A DNA stretch of 64,000 bases from Tessaracoccus caeni (GCF_029211185.1 NZ_JARGDO010000003.1:208523-272522), one strand, 5' to 3'. Counted from the stretch's first letter, positions 30,706-40,692 are shown. A program made the numbers and translations. The notes: generated by a model from the sequence alone, not told the origin.

Positions 30706-33700
30706 ATGAGTGACACGGCGAGGATCGACGGAGCCGCATCCGAGGCTCTGTTGAAGGTGGGGCGTTTCTTCACGAAGTGGGACGAGACGGCGGATGGACG
30801 GGCGGTGTTCCGCAAGGGCGGGCGCGCCGGCGACGTCTTCTATCGCGACCGCTGGAGCCATGACAAGGTGGTGCGCTCGACGCACGGTGTGAACTGCACG
30901 GGCTCCTGCTCGTGGAAGGTCTACGTCAAGGACGGCATCATCACGTGGGAGTCGCAGCAGACCGACTACCCGTCCACCGGCCCCGATCGCCCGGAGTACG
31001 AGCCTCGCGGCTGCCCGCGCGGCGCGGCCTTCTCCTGGTACACCTATTCGCCCACTCGGGTGCGCTACCCGTACGGCCGCGGCGTGCTGCTGGAGATGTA
31101 TCGCGAGGCCAAGCAGCGCCTGGGTGATCCGGTGGCCGCGTTCCATGAGATCAGCACCGATCCGGTGAAGCGTCGACGCTACCAACAGGCCCGTGGCAAG
31201 GGCGGATTGGTGCGCATCTCCTGGGACGAGGCCCTGGAGATCGCCGCCGCGTCCTACGTCAACACCATCAAGCACTACGGCCCTGACCGGATCGTCTCCT
31301 TCTCGCCGATCCCGGCGATGAGCATGGTGAGCCACGCCATCGGCACCCGCTTCACCCACCTCATCGGCGGCGCGATGACCAGCTTCTACGACTGGTACGC
31401 CGACCTCCCCGTCGCCAGTCCGCAGGTGTTCGGCGACCAGACCGACGTGCCCGAGTCGGGCGACTGGTGGGACGCGTCCTACCTGATGATGTGGGGCTCG
31501 AACGTCCCGCTGACCCGCACGCCCGACGCCCACTGGATGGCCGAGGTGCGCTATCGCGGCACAAAGGTGGTCACCGTCAGCCCCGACTATGCCGACAATG
31601 TGAAGTTCGCCGACGAGTGGCTTCCGGCCCAGGCGGGCACCGACGCGGCGCTCGCGATGGCGATGGGTCACGTCATTCTCAAAGAGAATTTTGTTGACAA
31701 AAAAGTTGACTATTTCGATTCCTATGTAAAGCAGTACACCGACCTCGGAATGCTGATCACGCTTGTGGATCATCCGAATGGTCACGGTCTTACCGCGGGC
31801 AAATTCATCACCGCCGCCGATCTTCCGGAATATCAGCATCTGAGCGATGCCGCATTCAAGACGGTGATGTGGAACAAGGCTTCCGCATCTACGGCGGTGC
31901 CCAATGGATCGATGGGCTTCCGCTACTCCGAGGACGGCGCCGGCCAGTGGAACCTGGAGCTGGGCGACATCGAGCCCGCCCTCACCTTCCACGGCGACGC
32001 CGACGCGGCGGCCGTCGAGGTGGCGCTGCCGTGCTTCGAGGATCCGCGCGGCGAGGGCTCGATCATCAAGCGGGGCGTGCCCACGCGTCGCATCGGCGAC
32101 AAGCTGGTGACCACCGTCTTCGACCTGATGCTCGCCCAGTACGGCGTCGAGCGCGAGGGTCTGCCGGGCCAGTGGCCGAGCGGATACGACGACGTCAACA
32201 CCCCCTACACGCCGGCCTGGCAGGCCGAGATCACCTCGGTACCGGCCGAGGCCTGCATCCGCACCGCTCGGCAGTTCGCGCAGAACTCCGAGGAGTCGAA
32301 GGGCCGCACGATGATCATCATCGGCGCGGGCATCTGCCACTGGTTCCACGCCGACGTCACCTACCGCGCCATCATCGCGCTGCTGATGATGACCGGCTGC
32401 ATCGGCAAGAACGGCGGCGGCTGGGCCCACTACGTCGGTCAGGAGAAGTGCCGCCCCATGACGGGCTGGTTCAACATGGCCAACGCCATGGACTGGCAGC
32501 GTCCGCCGCGCACCATGATCGGCACCGCCTACTGGTACATGCACACCGACCAGTGGCGCACGGACGGATTCTCGGCCGACCGGGTGAAGTCGCCGCTGTC
32601 CACCGGCGCGCTCGACGGCATGCACACCGCCGACGCGCTGGCGCAGTCGAACCGGCTGGGCTGGATGCCGTTCTATCCGCAGTTCGACAAGAACCCGCTG
32701 GATCTGGCCGACGAGGCCCAGGCCGCCGTCGACCGTGGCGAGGCTGAGAGCGTGCAGGCCTACGTCGCCGCGAGGCTGAAGAGCGGCGAGCTGAAGAGTT
32801 CGATGGAGGACGTGGACGCGCCGCAGAACTGGCCGCGCACCATGATCCTCTGGCGCTCCAACCTGTTCGGCTCGTCGGCGAAGGGCAACGAGTACTTCCT
32901 CAAGCATCTGCTGGGCACGCACAACAACCTGCTGCCCAACAACCACGGCGCCGACGAGCGCCCCGAGCACGTGAAGTGGCACGACGAGGCGCCCGAGGGC
33001 AAGCTCGACCTGCTGATGACCGCCGACTTCCGGATGACCAGCTCGACGCTGCTGTCCGACATCGTCTTCCCGGCCGCCACCTGGTACGAGAAGCACGACC
33101 TCTCCAGCACCGACATGCACCCCTACGTGCACTCGTTCTCGCCCGCTATCGACCCGCCATGGGAGGCCAAGACCGACTTCGAGCTGTTCACCGAGCTGGC
33201 GCACAAGCTGTCGACGATGGCCAAGGGTCGCCTCGACAAGCGCAAGGATCTGGTGGCCGTCGCGCTGCAGCACGACACTCCCGGCCAGATCAAGCAGCCG
33301 GGCGGCGTGGTGCGCGACTGGAAGGGCACCGACATCCCGGCCGTGCCCGGCCAGAACATGCCGGTGCTGGCCGTCGTCGAGCGCGACTACACCGCGATCG
33401 CCGACAAGCTCGCCACCGTCGGCCCGCTCGCGGAGAAGCTAGGCTTCACGGTGAAGAACATCACCTACCACGTGGAGCATCAGGTGAATCAGCTGGGCCG
33501 GCTGCACGGCGTCTACCCGAGCGGTCCGGCTGAGGGTCGCCCGGCGATCAACACCGATCAGCGCATGGCCGAGGCCATCCTGATGTTCTCCGGCACCACC
33601 AACGGCGAGCTGGCCACCCAGGGCTTCCACGACCTGGAGAAGAAGACCGGCCGCAAGATCGCCGATCTGGCCGAGGGCTCGGAGGAAAAGCTGATCACCT

Positions 33701-34416
33701 TCGCCCAGACGCAGAACGCGCCGCAGCCGGTGATCACGTCGCCGGAGTGGTCGGGGTCTGAGACGGGCGGACGTCGTTATGCGGCCTTCACCATCAACAC
33801 CGAGCGACTGAAGCCCTGGCACACGCTGTCCGGCCGGATGCACTTCTTCCTCGACCACGACTGGATGATCGACGCCGGCGAGCAGCTGCCCACCTTCCGT
33901 CCACCGCTGGACATGTCCAAGGCCTACGGCGAGCCCGAGCTGGGCCCGGCGGGGGAGAAGGCGATCACGCTGCGCTACCTGACGGTGCACAACAAGTGGT
34001 CGATCCACTCCGAGTACCAGGACAACCTGTTCATGCTGTCGCTGGGACGCGGCGGCCCGCAGGCGTGGTTGAGCGTCGCTGACGCCGCGTCGATCGGCGT
34101 CAAAGACAACGACTGGATCGAGCTGACCAACGCCAACGGCGTCTTCGTCGCCCGCGCCGTCGTCACCTCGAAGCTGCCGGACGGCATCTGTTACGTGCAG
34201 CACGCGCAGGAACGCACCATCGACGTACCCAAGTCGGAGGCGACGGGGCGTCGCGGCGGCATCCACAACTCGGTGACGCGCATCCTGCTCAAGCCCACCC
34301 ATTTGATCGGCGGCTACGCCCACCAGGCGTACGCCTTCAACTACATCGGCCCCACCGGCGTGCAGCGAGACATCGTCTCGACGGTGCGCCGCCGCTCGCA
34401 GGAGGTGCAGTACTGA
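30706..34416 (+). CDS. narG: respiratory nitrate reductase alpha subunit
   Basis: 1236 residues, the usual NarG length. The N-terminal [4Fe-4S] ligands are His60, Cys64, Cys68 and Cys103 (HGVNCTGSC and RGCPRG). Further on are the bis-MGD-binding molybdopterin-oxidoreductase core and the molydopterin-dinucleotide-binding domain at the C terminus. It reduces nitrate to nitrite on the cytoplasmic face, receiving electrons from NarH and NarI. ATG 30706 follows AAGGTGG; earlier in-frame codons lie in the promoter sites. It is first in narGHJI. A stretch at about 31672-31915 has unusually A/T-ending codons. Confidence 0.96.
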   Translation: MSDTARIDGAASEALLKVGRFFTKWDETADGRAVFRKGGRAGDVFYRDRWSHDKVVRSTHGVNCTGSCSWKVYVKDGIITWESQQTDYPSTGPDRPEYEPRGCPRGAAFSWYTYSPTRVRYPYGRGVLLEMYREAKQRLGDPVAAFHEISTDPVKRRRYQQARGKGGLVRISWDEALEIAAASYVNTIKHYGPDRIVSFSPIPAMSMVSHAIGTRFTHLIGGAMTSFYDWYADLPVASPQVFGDQTDVPESGDWWDASYLMMWGSNVPLTRTPDAHWMAEVRYRGTKVVTVSPDYADNVKFADEWLPAQAGTDAALAMAMGHVILKENFVDKKVDYFDSYVKQYTDLGMLITLVDHPNGHGLTAGKFITAADLPEYQHLSDAAFKTVMWNKASASTAVPNGSMGFRYSEDGAGQWNLELGDIEPALTFHGDADAAAVEVALPCFEDPRGEGSIIKRGVPTRRIGDKLVTTVFDLMLAQYGVEREGLPGQWPSGYDDVNTPYTPAWQAEITSVPAEACIRTARQFAQNSEESKGRTMIIIGAGICHWFHADVTYRAIIALLMMTGCIGKNGGGWAHYVGQEKCRPMTGWFNMANAMDWQRPPRTMIGTAYWYMHTDQWRTDGFSADRVKSPLSTGALDGMHTADALAQSNRLGWMPFYPQFDKNPLDLADEAQAAVDRGEAESVQAYVAARLKSGELKSSMEDVDAPQNWPRTMILWRSNLFGSSAKGNEYFLKHLLGTHNNLLPNNHGADERPEHVKWHDEAPEGKLDLLMTADFRMTSSTLLSDIVFPAATWYEKHDLSSTDMHPYVHSFSPAIDPPWEAKTDFELFTELAHKLSTMAKGRLDKRKDLVAVALQHDTPGQIKQPGGVVRDWKGTDIPAVPGQNMPVLAVVERDYTAIADKLATVGPLAEKLGFTVKNITYHVEHQVNQLGRLHGVYPSGPAEGRPAINTDQRMAEAILMFSGTTNGELATQGFHDLEKKTGRKIADLAEGSEEKLITFAQTQNAPQPVITSPEWSGSETGGRRYAAFTINTERLKPWHTLSGRMHFFLDHDWMIDAGEQLPTFRPPLDMSKAYGEPELGPAGEKAITLRYLTVHNKWSIHSEYQDNLFMLSLGRGGPQAWLSVADAASIGVKDNDWIELTNANGVFVARAVVTSKLPDGICYVQHAQERTIDVPKSEATGRRGGIHNSVTRILLKPTHLIGGYAHQAYAFNYIGPTGVQRDIVSTVRRRSQEVQY

Positions 34417-36014
34417 TGGCGAAACAGCGCCGTGTCATGGCTCAGGTGGCCATGGTGATGAATCTGGACAAGTGCATCGGCTGTCACACGTGCTCGGTGA
34501 CCTGCAAGCAGGCCTGGACCAACCGGGCCGGCATCGAGTACGTGTGGTTCAACAACGTCGAGACCCGGCCCGGGCAGGGATACCCGCGCGCCTACGAGGA
34601 CCAGGAGAAGTGGCAGGGCGGCTGGGTGCGCACCAAGAGCGGCCGGCTCAAGCTGCGCTCCGGCGGCCGTTTCAAGAAGCTGCTGAGCATCTTCGCCTCC
34701 CCGGTGCAGCCGGGCATGGAGGACTACTACGAGCCCTGGACCTACGACTACGAGAACCTGATCACCGCCCCGCTGGGCGACGACTTCCCGGTGGCCCGGC
34801 CGAAGTCGCTGGTGACAGGCCAGAACATGGCCATCAGCGCCTCGGCCAACTGGGACGACTCGCTGGGCGGCGTCGCGGCCACCGAGCAGGGCGACCCCAT
34901 CCTCAAGAAGCTGCGCGAGGAGGCCAACCAGCAGATCAAGCTGGAGTACGAGAAGAGCTTCATGTTCTTCGTGCCCCGGATCTGCGAGCACTGCCTGAAC
35001 CCGTCGTGCATGGCCTCGTGCCCGTCGGGAGCGATCTACAAGCGCTCCGAGGACGGCATCGTGCTTGTCGATCAGGACAAGTGCCGCGGCTGGCGCCAGT
35101 GCATCACCGGCTGCCCGTACAAGAAGATCTACTTCAACCACCGCACCGGCAAGGCCGAGAAGTGCCACTTCTGCTACCCGCGCCTCGAGGTGGGCCTTCC
35201 CACGGTGTGCTCCGAGACGTGCGTCGGCCGGCTGCGCTACATCGGCATCATCCTCTACGACCCCGACAAGGTCACCCAGGCCGCGCTGGCGGATGAGAAG
35301 GACCTCTACGAGGCCCAGCTCGACGTGATGCTCGACCCGTACGACCCGCAGGTGATCGCGGACGCCCGCGCCAACGGCATCCCCGCCGACTGGCTGCAGG
35401 CTGCGCAGAAGTCGCCCACCTATGCGCTGATCAAGCACTTCCAGGTGGCGCTGCCGCTGCACCCGGAGTACCGCACCATGCCGATGGTCTGGTACATCCC
35501 GCCGCTGTCGCCCGTCGTCGATCTGCTGAGTTCGCAGGGCCACGATGCAGAGGCCGGGGGCAACCTGTTCGGCGCCATCGACGCGCTGCGCATCCCGCTG
35601 GAATACCTGGCGGAGCTGTTCACCGCCGGCGACGTCGAGCCGGTGCGCCTGGTGCTGCAGAAGCTGGCGGCCATGCGCTCCTACATGCGCGACGTGACGC
35701 TCGGCCGTGAGCGCAACGAGGAGCTGGCTGCCGCCGTCGGCATGACCGGCGGCGCGCTGGAGCAGATGTACCGGCTGCTGGCGATCGCGAAGTACAACGA
35801 CCGCTACGTGATCCCCAAGGCGCACCGCGAACAGGCGCACAACCTGGAAGAGATGGGCTGCTCGGTGAACTTCGACGATGACCCCAGCGCGATGGGCGGC
35901 TTCGGCGAGTCCTCGGGCCGGGTGGTTCCCGTCGCCATCGAGTCCTTCGCCGCGGTCAAGGCCAAGCGCGAAGAGGCCGAGCGCGACATGGCGGAGAAGG
36001 CGGGTCGTCCGTGA
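34416..36014 (+). CDS. narH: respiratory nitrate reductase beta subunit
   Basis: 532 residues carrying four cysteine clusters: CIGCHTCSVTCK, CEHCLNPSCMASCPSG, CRGWRQCITGCP (the Trp in place of Cys gives the [3Fe-4S] cluster) and CHFCYPR with CSETCVGR. It relays electrons from NarI haems to NarG. Its ATG shares a base with the narG stop (TGATG), and its stop overlaps narJ by GTGA, so translation is coupled through the operon. Confidence 0.96.
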   Translation: MAKQRRVMAQVAMVMNLDKCIGCHTCSVTCKQAWTNRAGIEYVWFNNVETRPGQGYPRAYEDQEKWQGGWVRTKSGRLKLRSGGRFKKLLSIFASPVQPGMEDYYEPWTYDYENLITAPLGDDFPVARPKSLVTGQNMAISASANWDDSLGGVAATEQGDPILKKLREEANQQIKLEYEKSFMFFVPRICEHCLNPSCMASCPSGAIYKRSEDGIVLVDQDKCRGWRQCITGCPYKKIYFNHRTGKAEKCHFCYPRLEVGLPTVCSETCVGRLRYIGIILYDPDKVTQAALADEKDLYEAQLDVMLDPYDPQVIADARANGIPADWLQAAQKSPTYALIKHFQVALPLHPEYRTMPMVWYIPPLSPVVDLLSSQGHDAEAGGNLFGAIDALRIPLEYLAELFTAGDVEPVRLVLQKLAAMRSYMRDVTLGRERNEELAAAVGMTGGALEQMYRLLAIAKYNDRYVIPKAHREQAHNLEEMGCSVNFDDDPSAMGGFGESSGRVVPVAIESFAAVKAKREEAERDMAEKAGRP

Positions 36015-36673
36015 AACTGCCCACCCCGCCGCCGAAGAACCACCGCGTGATCTACGCGGCGGCCGCCGTCGTGCTCGCCTATCCCGAACAGGAGGTGCTC
36101 GACCGCCTCCCGCTCGTCGAGCAGGCCCTGGCCGAGGTCGACGCGCTGGACGGCTTCCGGCCCACGCTGGAGCACCTGCGCTCGATGCCGCTCATGGACG
36201 CTCAGTCGTGGCACGTCCAGGAGTTCGACCTGTCGCGCCGGCACGCCATGCACCTCACCTACTGGACCGACGGCGACACCCGCCGCCGCGGCGAGGTGCT
36301 GGCCGCGATCAAGCAGACCTATCGCGACTCCGGACTGCTCGTCGATCTCGACGGCGAGCTGCCCGACTACCTGCCGATGGTGCTGGAGTTCGCCGCCAAC
36401 GGCGCCCCGGCACTGGGCGTCGCGCTGCTCAACACCTATCGCGCCTCGCTCGAACTGCTGCGGCTGGGCCTGCTCAAGGACAAGCTGCCGCAGGCCGGCG
36501 TCGTCGCCGCCGTCTGCGACACCCTCGGCGGTCCCTCGCCGCAGACCAGGGCCGAGGTGCAGCAGCTCATCGCCGCCCCGCCCAGCGAGCTCGTCGGGCT
36601 CGACCCCTTCATCCACTCCACTCCGTTCCCGGTGGGCAGCCAGAACCTGGCCGGCTCCAAGCAAGGAGGCTGA
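36011..36673 (+). CDS. narJ: nitrate reductase assembly chaperone
   Basis: 220 residues, all-helical TorD/NarJ type, with the marker HVQEFDLSRRHAMHLTYWTDGDTRRRGE and the C-terminal DPFIHSTPFPVG. It holds apo-NarG for bis-MGD insertion and membrane attachment. GTG start overlaps the narH stop by four bases; narI begins one base after its stop. Confidence 0.94.
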   Translation: MKLPTPPPKNHRVIYAAAAVVLAYPEQEVLDRLPLVEQALAEVDALDGFRPTLEHLRSMPLMDAQSWHVQEFDLSRRHAMHLTYWTDGDTRRRGEVLAAIKQTYRDSGLLVDLDGELPDYLPMVLEFAANGAPALGVALLNTYRASLELLRLGLLKDKLPQAGVVAAVCDTLGGPSPQTRAEVQQLIAAPPSELVGLDPFIHSTPFPVGSQNLAGSKQGG

Positions 36674-36674
36674 C

Positions 36675-37424
36675 ATGGAAACCTTCGCCTGGGGCGTGTT
36701 CCCCTATCTGGTGCTGCTGATCTTGGTGGGCGGCCTGGCCTGGCGCTACCGCTACGACCAGTTCGGGTGGACCACGCGCTCGTCGCAGCTGTACGAGTCG
36801 AAGCTGCTGAAATTCGCCTCGCCCCTGTTCCACTTCGCGCTGCTCGCGGTGTTCATGGGCCATGTCGTCGGCCTGATCATCCCGAAGGCGTTCACGGACT
36901 GGATCGGGATCGACCAGCACATGTACCACATGGGTGCCTTCTACGGCGGCGGCCTGGCCGGCATCGCCCTGGTCGTGGGCCTCGGGTTGCTGATCTACCG
37001 GCGTCGCACCCAGACGGCGGTCTTCCAGGCCACCACCTGGAACGACAAGATCATGTACCTGGTGCTCGCCACCGCGATCGGCGTCGGCATGGTCGCCACG
37101 CTGACCGGCGACGTGACCCCCACCGGCGAAGAGCACAACTACCGCGAGACGGTCTCCGTCTGGTTCCGTTCGCTGGCCTACTTCCAGCCCAACATCGAGG
37201 CCATGGGGGAGGCCACCTGGCAGTTCAAGGTGCACGTCCTGCTGGGACTGACGCTGATCGCCATGATTCCCTTCACCAGGCTGGTGCACGCCTTCTCGGC
37301 GCCCCTGCACTACCTGTTCCGTCCCTACATCGTCTACCGGAGCCGCGACGCCGCGCCGCAGCAGTCGCACACGGTCAAGGGTCGTGGCTGGGATCCCATC
37401 GGCACCCCGGACAACAAGAAATGA
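36675..37424 (+). CDS. narI: respiratory nitrate reductase gamma subunit (cytochrome b)
   Basis: 249 residues with five membrane helices and the paired haem-ligand histidines in helices 2 and 5 (FHFALLAVFMGHVVG and KVHVLLGLTLIAMIPFTRLVHAFS). It oxidises quinol and passes electrons to NarH. It closes the narGHJI operon. The gap 37425-37542 carries the narK regulatory sites and no gene. Confidence 0.95.
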   Translation: METFAWGVFPYLVLLILVGGLAWRYRYDQFGWTTRSSQLYESKLLKFASPLFHFALLAVFMGHVVGLIIPKAFTDWIGIDQHMYHMGAFYGGGLAGIALVVGLGLLIYRRRTQTAVFQATTWNDKIMYLVLATAIGVGMVATLTGDVTPTGEEHNYRETVSVWFRSLAYFQPNIEAMGEATWQFKVHVLLGLTLIAMIPFTRLVHAFSAPLHYLFRPYIVYRSRDAAPQQSHTVKGRGWDPIGTPDNKK

Positions 37425-37440
37425 CCGGCCGCTAACGGGC

Positions 37441-37470
37441 TTATCCAACCCCGGGTGCTACGGCTTGTAG
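37441..37470 (+). promoter_or_regulatory. narK upstream sites matching narG upstream
   Basis: TTATCCAA (37441-37448) and CTACGGCTTGTAG (37458-37470) share sequence with the two sites before narG but in reverse order, which supports a common regulator. Confidence 0.45.
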
Positions 37471-37542
37471 GACGTTCGGCAGACTGTCACCGATAACTAC
37501 CAATAGTTTGAAGAAACCCATCTCACAGAGAGACCATCGACA

Positions 37543-38883
37543 GTGAGCAAGAACCTCATCGAGGTGCCACCCGTGCACGAGACCGGCAAGGGTGCCGGCC
37601 GGGTCATGACCATGTCGACCATCGCGTTCACCCTGATGTTCGCGGTGTGGCTGATGTTCGGCATTCTCGGCATCCCCATCCAGAAGGAACTCGGCATCAG
37701 CGACGAGCAGCTGAGCTGGATCTCCGCCGTCGCCGTGTTGAACGGGTCTATGTGGCGGCTGCCCGCCGGCATCATCGCCGACCGGATCGGCGGCCGGAAG
37801 GTGACGCTGTTCCTGCTGTTCGCCACCGCCATCCCCGCCTACATGGTGAGCTTCGCAGAGAGCTACACCTGGCTGCTGGTGCTGGCCTTCCTCGTCGGCT
37901 TCGCCGGCAACCTGTTCTCCGTCGGCACCACCTGGAACTCCGCCTGGTACAGCAAGGACCGTCAAGGTCTGGCACTCGGCGTCTTCGGTGCGGGCAACGT
38001 CGGCGCGTCGGTCACCAAGTTCATCGGCCCGCCGCTGATCGCCGCCACCGCGGGCAGTACCTACATTCTGGGCATCCAGGGCGGCTGGCGCCTGATCCCG
38101 GTCATCTACGCCGTGCTGCTGGTGATCGTCGGCATCCTCACCTGGGTGATCGTGCCGCGGGTGGACCGCGCGCCCGGCTCGTCCCGGAAGCTGAGCGACA
38201 TGCTCGCCCCGCTGAGCAGCGTGCGAGTGTGGCGCTTCAGCCTGTACTACGTGGCCGTCTTCGGCGCCTACGTGGCGCTGTCGGCCTGGCTGCCCAAGTA
38301 CTACGTCGACAACTTCGGCGTGAGCCTCACCGTCGCCGGTCTGCTCACCGCGACCTTCATCTTCCCCGCCTCGCTGCTGCGGCCCGTCGGCGGCTGGCTG
38401 AGCGACCGCTTCGGCGCCCGCAAGGTCATGTATTGGACCTTCGCCCTGATGCTGCTGAGCAGCGGGGTGCTGATGATGCCCAACGGCTTCATCACCGTCG
38501 TGCATCCCGACGGTGCGCAGACCGCGCACCTGCACTACGAGATCCAGCTGGTGTGGTTCGTGGTGCTGGTGTTCATCCTGGGATGCGCCATGGGCTTCGG
38601 CAAGGCCGCCGTTTTCAAGCACATCCCGGAGTATTTCCCCGACAACGTGGGCTCCGTCGGCGGCCTCGTCGGCATGCTGGGCGGCTTGGGTGGCTTCTTC
38701 CTTCCGCCACTGTTCGCCTACACCAAGACCTGGTCGGGCTTCCCGAGCAGCACCTTCTTCTGCATCTTCATCCTGGTGGCGATCTGCGCCATCTGGATGC
38801 ACGTCACCATCCACCGCATGATGACCGACGCCACTCCTGAGACGGCCTCGCTCATCGAACCCGAACTGGAGGCCGCCAAGTGA
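37543..38883 (+). CDS. narK: nitrate/nitrite MFS transporter 1
   Basis: 446 residues, 12 membrane helices, NarK/NasA family. Typical features are the G-x3-D-x2-G-GRK loop (GIIADRIGGRKV), the nitrate-signature Gly-rich helices (GNLFSVGTTWNSAWYSKDRQG and GNVGASVTKF) and the second half repeat GGWLSDRFGARKV. It probably acts in nitrate-proton symport or nitrate/nitrite antiport. GTG 37543 is the chosen start. Overlaps the next transporter by GTGA. Tandem NarK1/NarK2 proteins, sometimes fused, are known in nitrate respirers. Confidence 0.92.
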   Translation: MSKNLIEVPPVHETGKGAGRVMTMSTIAFTLMFAVWLMFGILGIPIQKELGISDEQLSWISAVAVLNGSMWRLPAGIIADRIGGRKVTLFLLFATAIPAYMVSFAESYTWLLVLAFLVGFAGNLFSVGTTWNSAWYSKDRQGLALGVFGAGNVGASVTKFIGPPLIAATAGSTYILGIQGGWRLIPVIYAVLLVIVGILTWVIVPRVDRAPGSSRKLSDMLAPLSSVRVWRFSLYYVAVFGAYVALSAWLPKYYVDNFGVSLTVAGLLTATFIFPASLLRPVGGWLSDRFGARKVMYWTFALMLLSSGVLMMPNGFITVVHPDGAQTAHLHYEIQLVWFVVLVFILGCAMGFGKAAVFKHIPEYFPDNVGSVGGLVGMLGGLGGFFLPPLFAYTKTWSGFPSSTFFCIFILVAICAIWMHVTIHRMMTDATPETASLIEPELEAAK

Positions 38884-40268
38884 GCGCAGCACTCGAGACC
38901 AAGGGCGACTGGCTCCAATCCTGGGATCCCGAGGATCCCAAGAAGTGGGACAAGAAACTCGCCTACAGCACGCTGACCGTCACCACGTTCACGCTGACGC
39001 TGTGCTTCGTCGCCTGGTTCCTGCCCAGCGCGATCATTCCCAAGCTGACCGCCCTCGGCTACACCTTCACCAAGGCGCAGCTGTACTGGATGGCGGCCAT
39101 GCCGGGCCTGTCGGGCGGCATTCTTCGCCTGGTGTGGATGGTGCTGCCGCCCATCATGGGCACCCGCAAGATGGTGGCGCTGACCACGCTGCTGCTGATC
39201 CTGCCCGTGCTGGGCTGGGGCTTCGAGGTGACCAACCCCGACGTGCCGTACTGGCGGCTGATGGCACTGGCCTTCCTCGCCGGCATCGGCGGCGGCGCGT
39301 TCTCCGGCTTCATGCCGTCGACGTCGTACTTCTTCCCGCGTCGCATGTCGGGCACCGTGCTGGGCATCCAGGCGGGCGTCGGCAACTTCGGTGTCTCGCT
39401 GGTGCAGCTGCTCACGCCGTGGCTGATCTCCTTCGGCATGTTCGGGTTCCTCGGCTCGCAGGCGATGTCCGTACCGGGTAAGGAGTCGGTGCTCGTCTGG
39501 TACCAGAACTCGGCGCTGGTCTACATCCCGTTCATCATCGTCGGCGCGATCTGGGCGTACCTGGTGCTGAAGTCGGTGCCCGTGAAGGCCAACATCAAGC
39601 AGCAGTTCGACATCTTCGGCAACCAGGACACCTGGTGGATGACGCTGCTCTACATCATGACCTTCGGCACCTTCTCAGGGCTGTCGGCCCAGTTCGGCTT
39701 GCTGATGAGCAACCTCTACGGCTCGGGCAATACCGACATCGTCGAGGGCGCGGGAGCCACGGCCACCATGCTGATCGACGGGTACGCGCTGCCCGACCCG
39801 GTGAAGTACGTCTTCCTCGGGCCCTTGATCGGAGCCGGCGCGCGGGTGTTGTTCTCGCCGCTGACCGACCGCATGGGCGGCGCACTCTGGACCCTGATCT
39901 CCGGCATCGGCATTCTGGGGTCGATCGTCTTCACCATCCCCGCCCTGGTGCCCGACACCAGCAGCGCGGAGGCGCTCACCTCCGGCTTCAACCAGTTCCT
40001 GTGGGGCATGCTGCTGATCTTCCTGTTCTCGGGCATCGGCAACGCGTCGACGTTCAAGCAGATGCCGATGATCTTCGAACGGCGCCAGGCCGGCGGCGTG
40101 ATCGGCTGGACCGGCGCCATCGCCGCCTTCGGACCGTTCCTGTTCGGCGTGGGCCTCACCATCATGTCGCCCACCACCTTCTACATCATCGGCGCGGCCT
40201 GGGCCGTGATGTGCATCGGCATCACTTGGTGGCGCTACGCCCGTCCGGGCGCGCCTAAGAAGAGCTGA
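38880..40268 (+). CDS. nitrate/nitrite MFS transporter 2
   Basis: 462 residues, 12 helices, NarK-type but diverged from its neighbour. An unusual N-terminal acidic stretch (DWLQSWDPEDPKKWDKK) precedes helix 1, a feature of the NarK2-like branch. Nitrate-signature glycines are at FSGFMPSTSYFFPRRMSGTV and GVGNFGVS. Together with the preceding protein it forms the pair expected to import nitrate and export nitrite. It starts inside the last codon of the first transporter (GTGA). Confidence 0.9.
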   Translation: MSAALETKGDWLQSWDPEDPKKWDKKLAYSTLTVTTFTLTLCFVAWFLPSAIIPKLTALGYTFTKAQLYWMAAMPGLSGGILRLVWMVLPPIMGTRKMVALTTLLLILPVLGWGFEVTNPDVPYWRLMALAFLAGIGGGAFSGFMPSTSYFFPRRMSGTVLGIQAGVGNFGVSLVQLLTPWLISFGMFGFLGSQAMSVPGKESVLVWYQNSALVYIPFIIVGAIWAYLVLKSVPVKANIKQQFDIFGNQDTWWMTLLYIMTFGTFSGLSAQFGLLMSNLYGSGNTDIVEGAGATATMLIDGYALPDPVKYVFLGPLIGAGARVLFSPLTDRMGGALWTLISGIGILGSIVFTIPALVPDTSSAEALTSGFNQFLWGMLLIFLFSGIGNASTFKQMPMIFERRQAGGVIGWTGAIAAFGPFLFGVGLTIMSPTTFYIIGAAWAVMCIGITWWRYARPGAPKKS

Positions 40269-40275
40269 GGATCTT

Positions 40276-40692
40276 TTGAATGAACTGAGTGGCGTCGTCG
40301 AGGTGGACATCGACGTCGACGCGCTGGAGGCCGCCGTCTCGTCCGACAGGGCAGGAGCGGTGGTCACCTTCGCCGGCGTGGTGCGCAACCACGATCACGG
40401 CAAGGCCGTCACGGGCATCGACTACGTCGGCCACCCGTCGGCCGACGAGGTGCTGCGCGAGCTGGTGGCGGAGTTCTCCGGCCGCGACGGCGTGCATGCG
40501 ATGGTCGCCCAGCACCGGGTGGGCTCGCTGGGCATCGGCGGCATCGCGCTGTTCGTCGCGGTGGCGGCGTCGCATCGCAGCCAGGCCTTCGGGTGCGCGT
40601 CCGACTTCGTCGACGAGGTGAAGCGGTGCCTGCCGATCTGGAAGAAGCAGTACCTGGCGGATGGGAGTTACGAGTGGTCGCAGTGTCCCTGA
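40276..40692 (+). CDS. moaE: molybdopterin synthase catalytic subunit
   Basis: 138 residues with the MoaE core: AGAVVTFAGVVRNHDHGK, HRVGSLGIGGIALFVAVAASHR and the catalytic VKRCLPIWKKQ (Lys pair). It transfers sulfur from MoaD to the cyclic pyranopterin. The start is a rare TTG, supported by GAGG six bases upstream (40267-40270) and by no other in-frame start. Its end overlaps the moeB-like gene by 19 bases. Confidence 0.92.
   Translation: MNELSGVVEVDIDVDALEAAVSSDRAGAVVTFAGVVRNHDHGKAVTGIDYVGHPSADEVLRELVAEFSGRDGVHAMVAQHRVGSLGIGGIALFVAVAASHRSQAFGCASDFVDEVKRCLPIWKKQYLADGSYEWSQCP

Noticed and set aside
30676..33273. An 865-residue open frame antisense to narG
   Set aside because: Same cause: long stop-free frame opposite a well-conserved gene, with no recognisable domain.
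37543..40268. The two NarK-type genes as one frameshifted fusion gene
   Set aside because: Each is full length with 12 helices and its own N terminus; the GTGA overlap is a normal coupling, not a frameshift.
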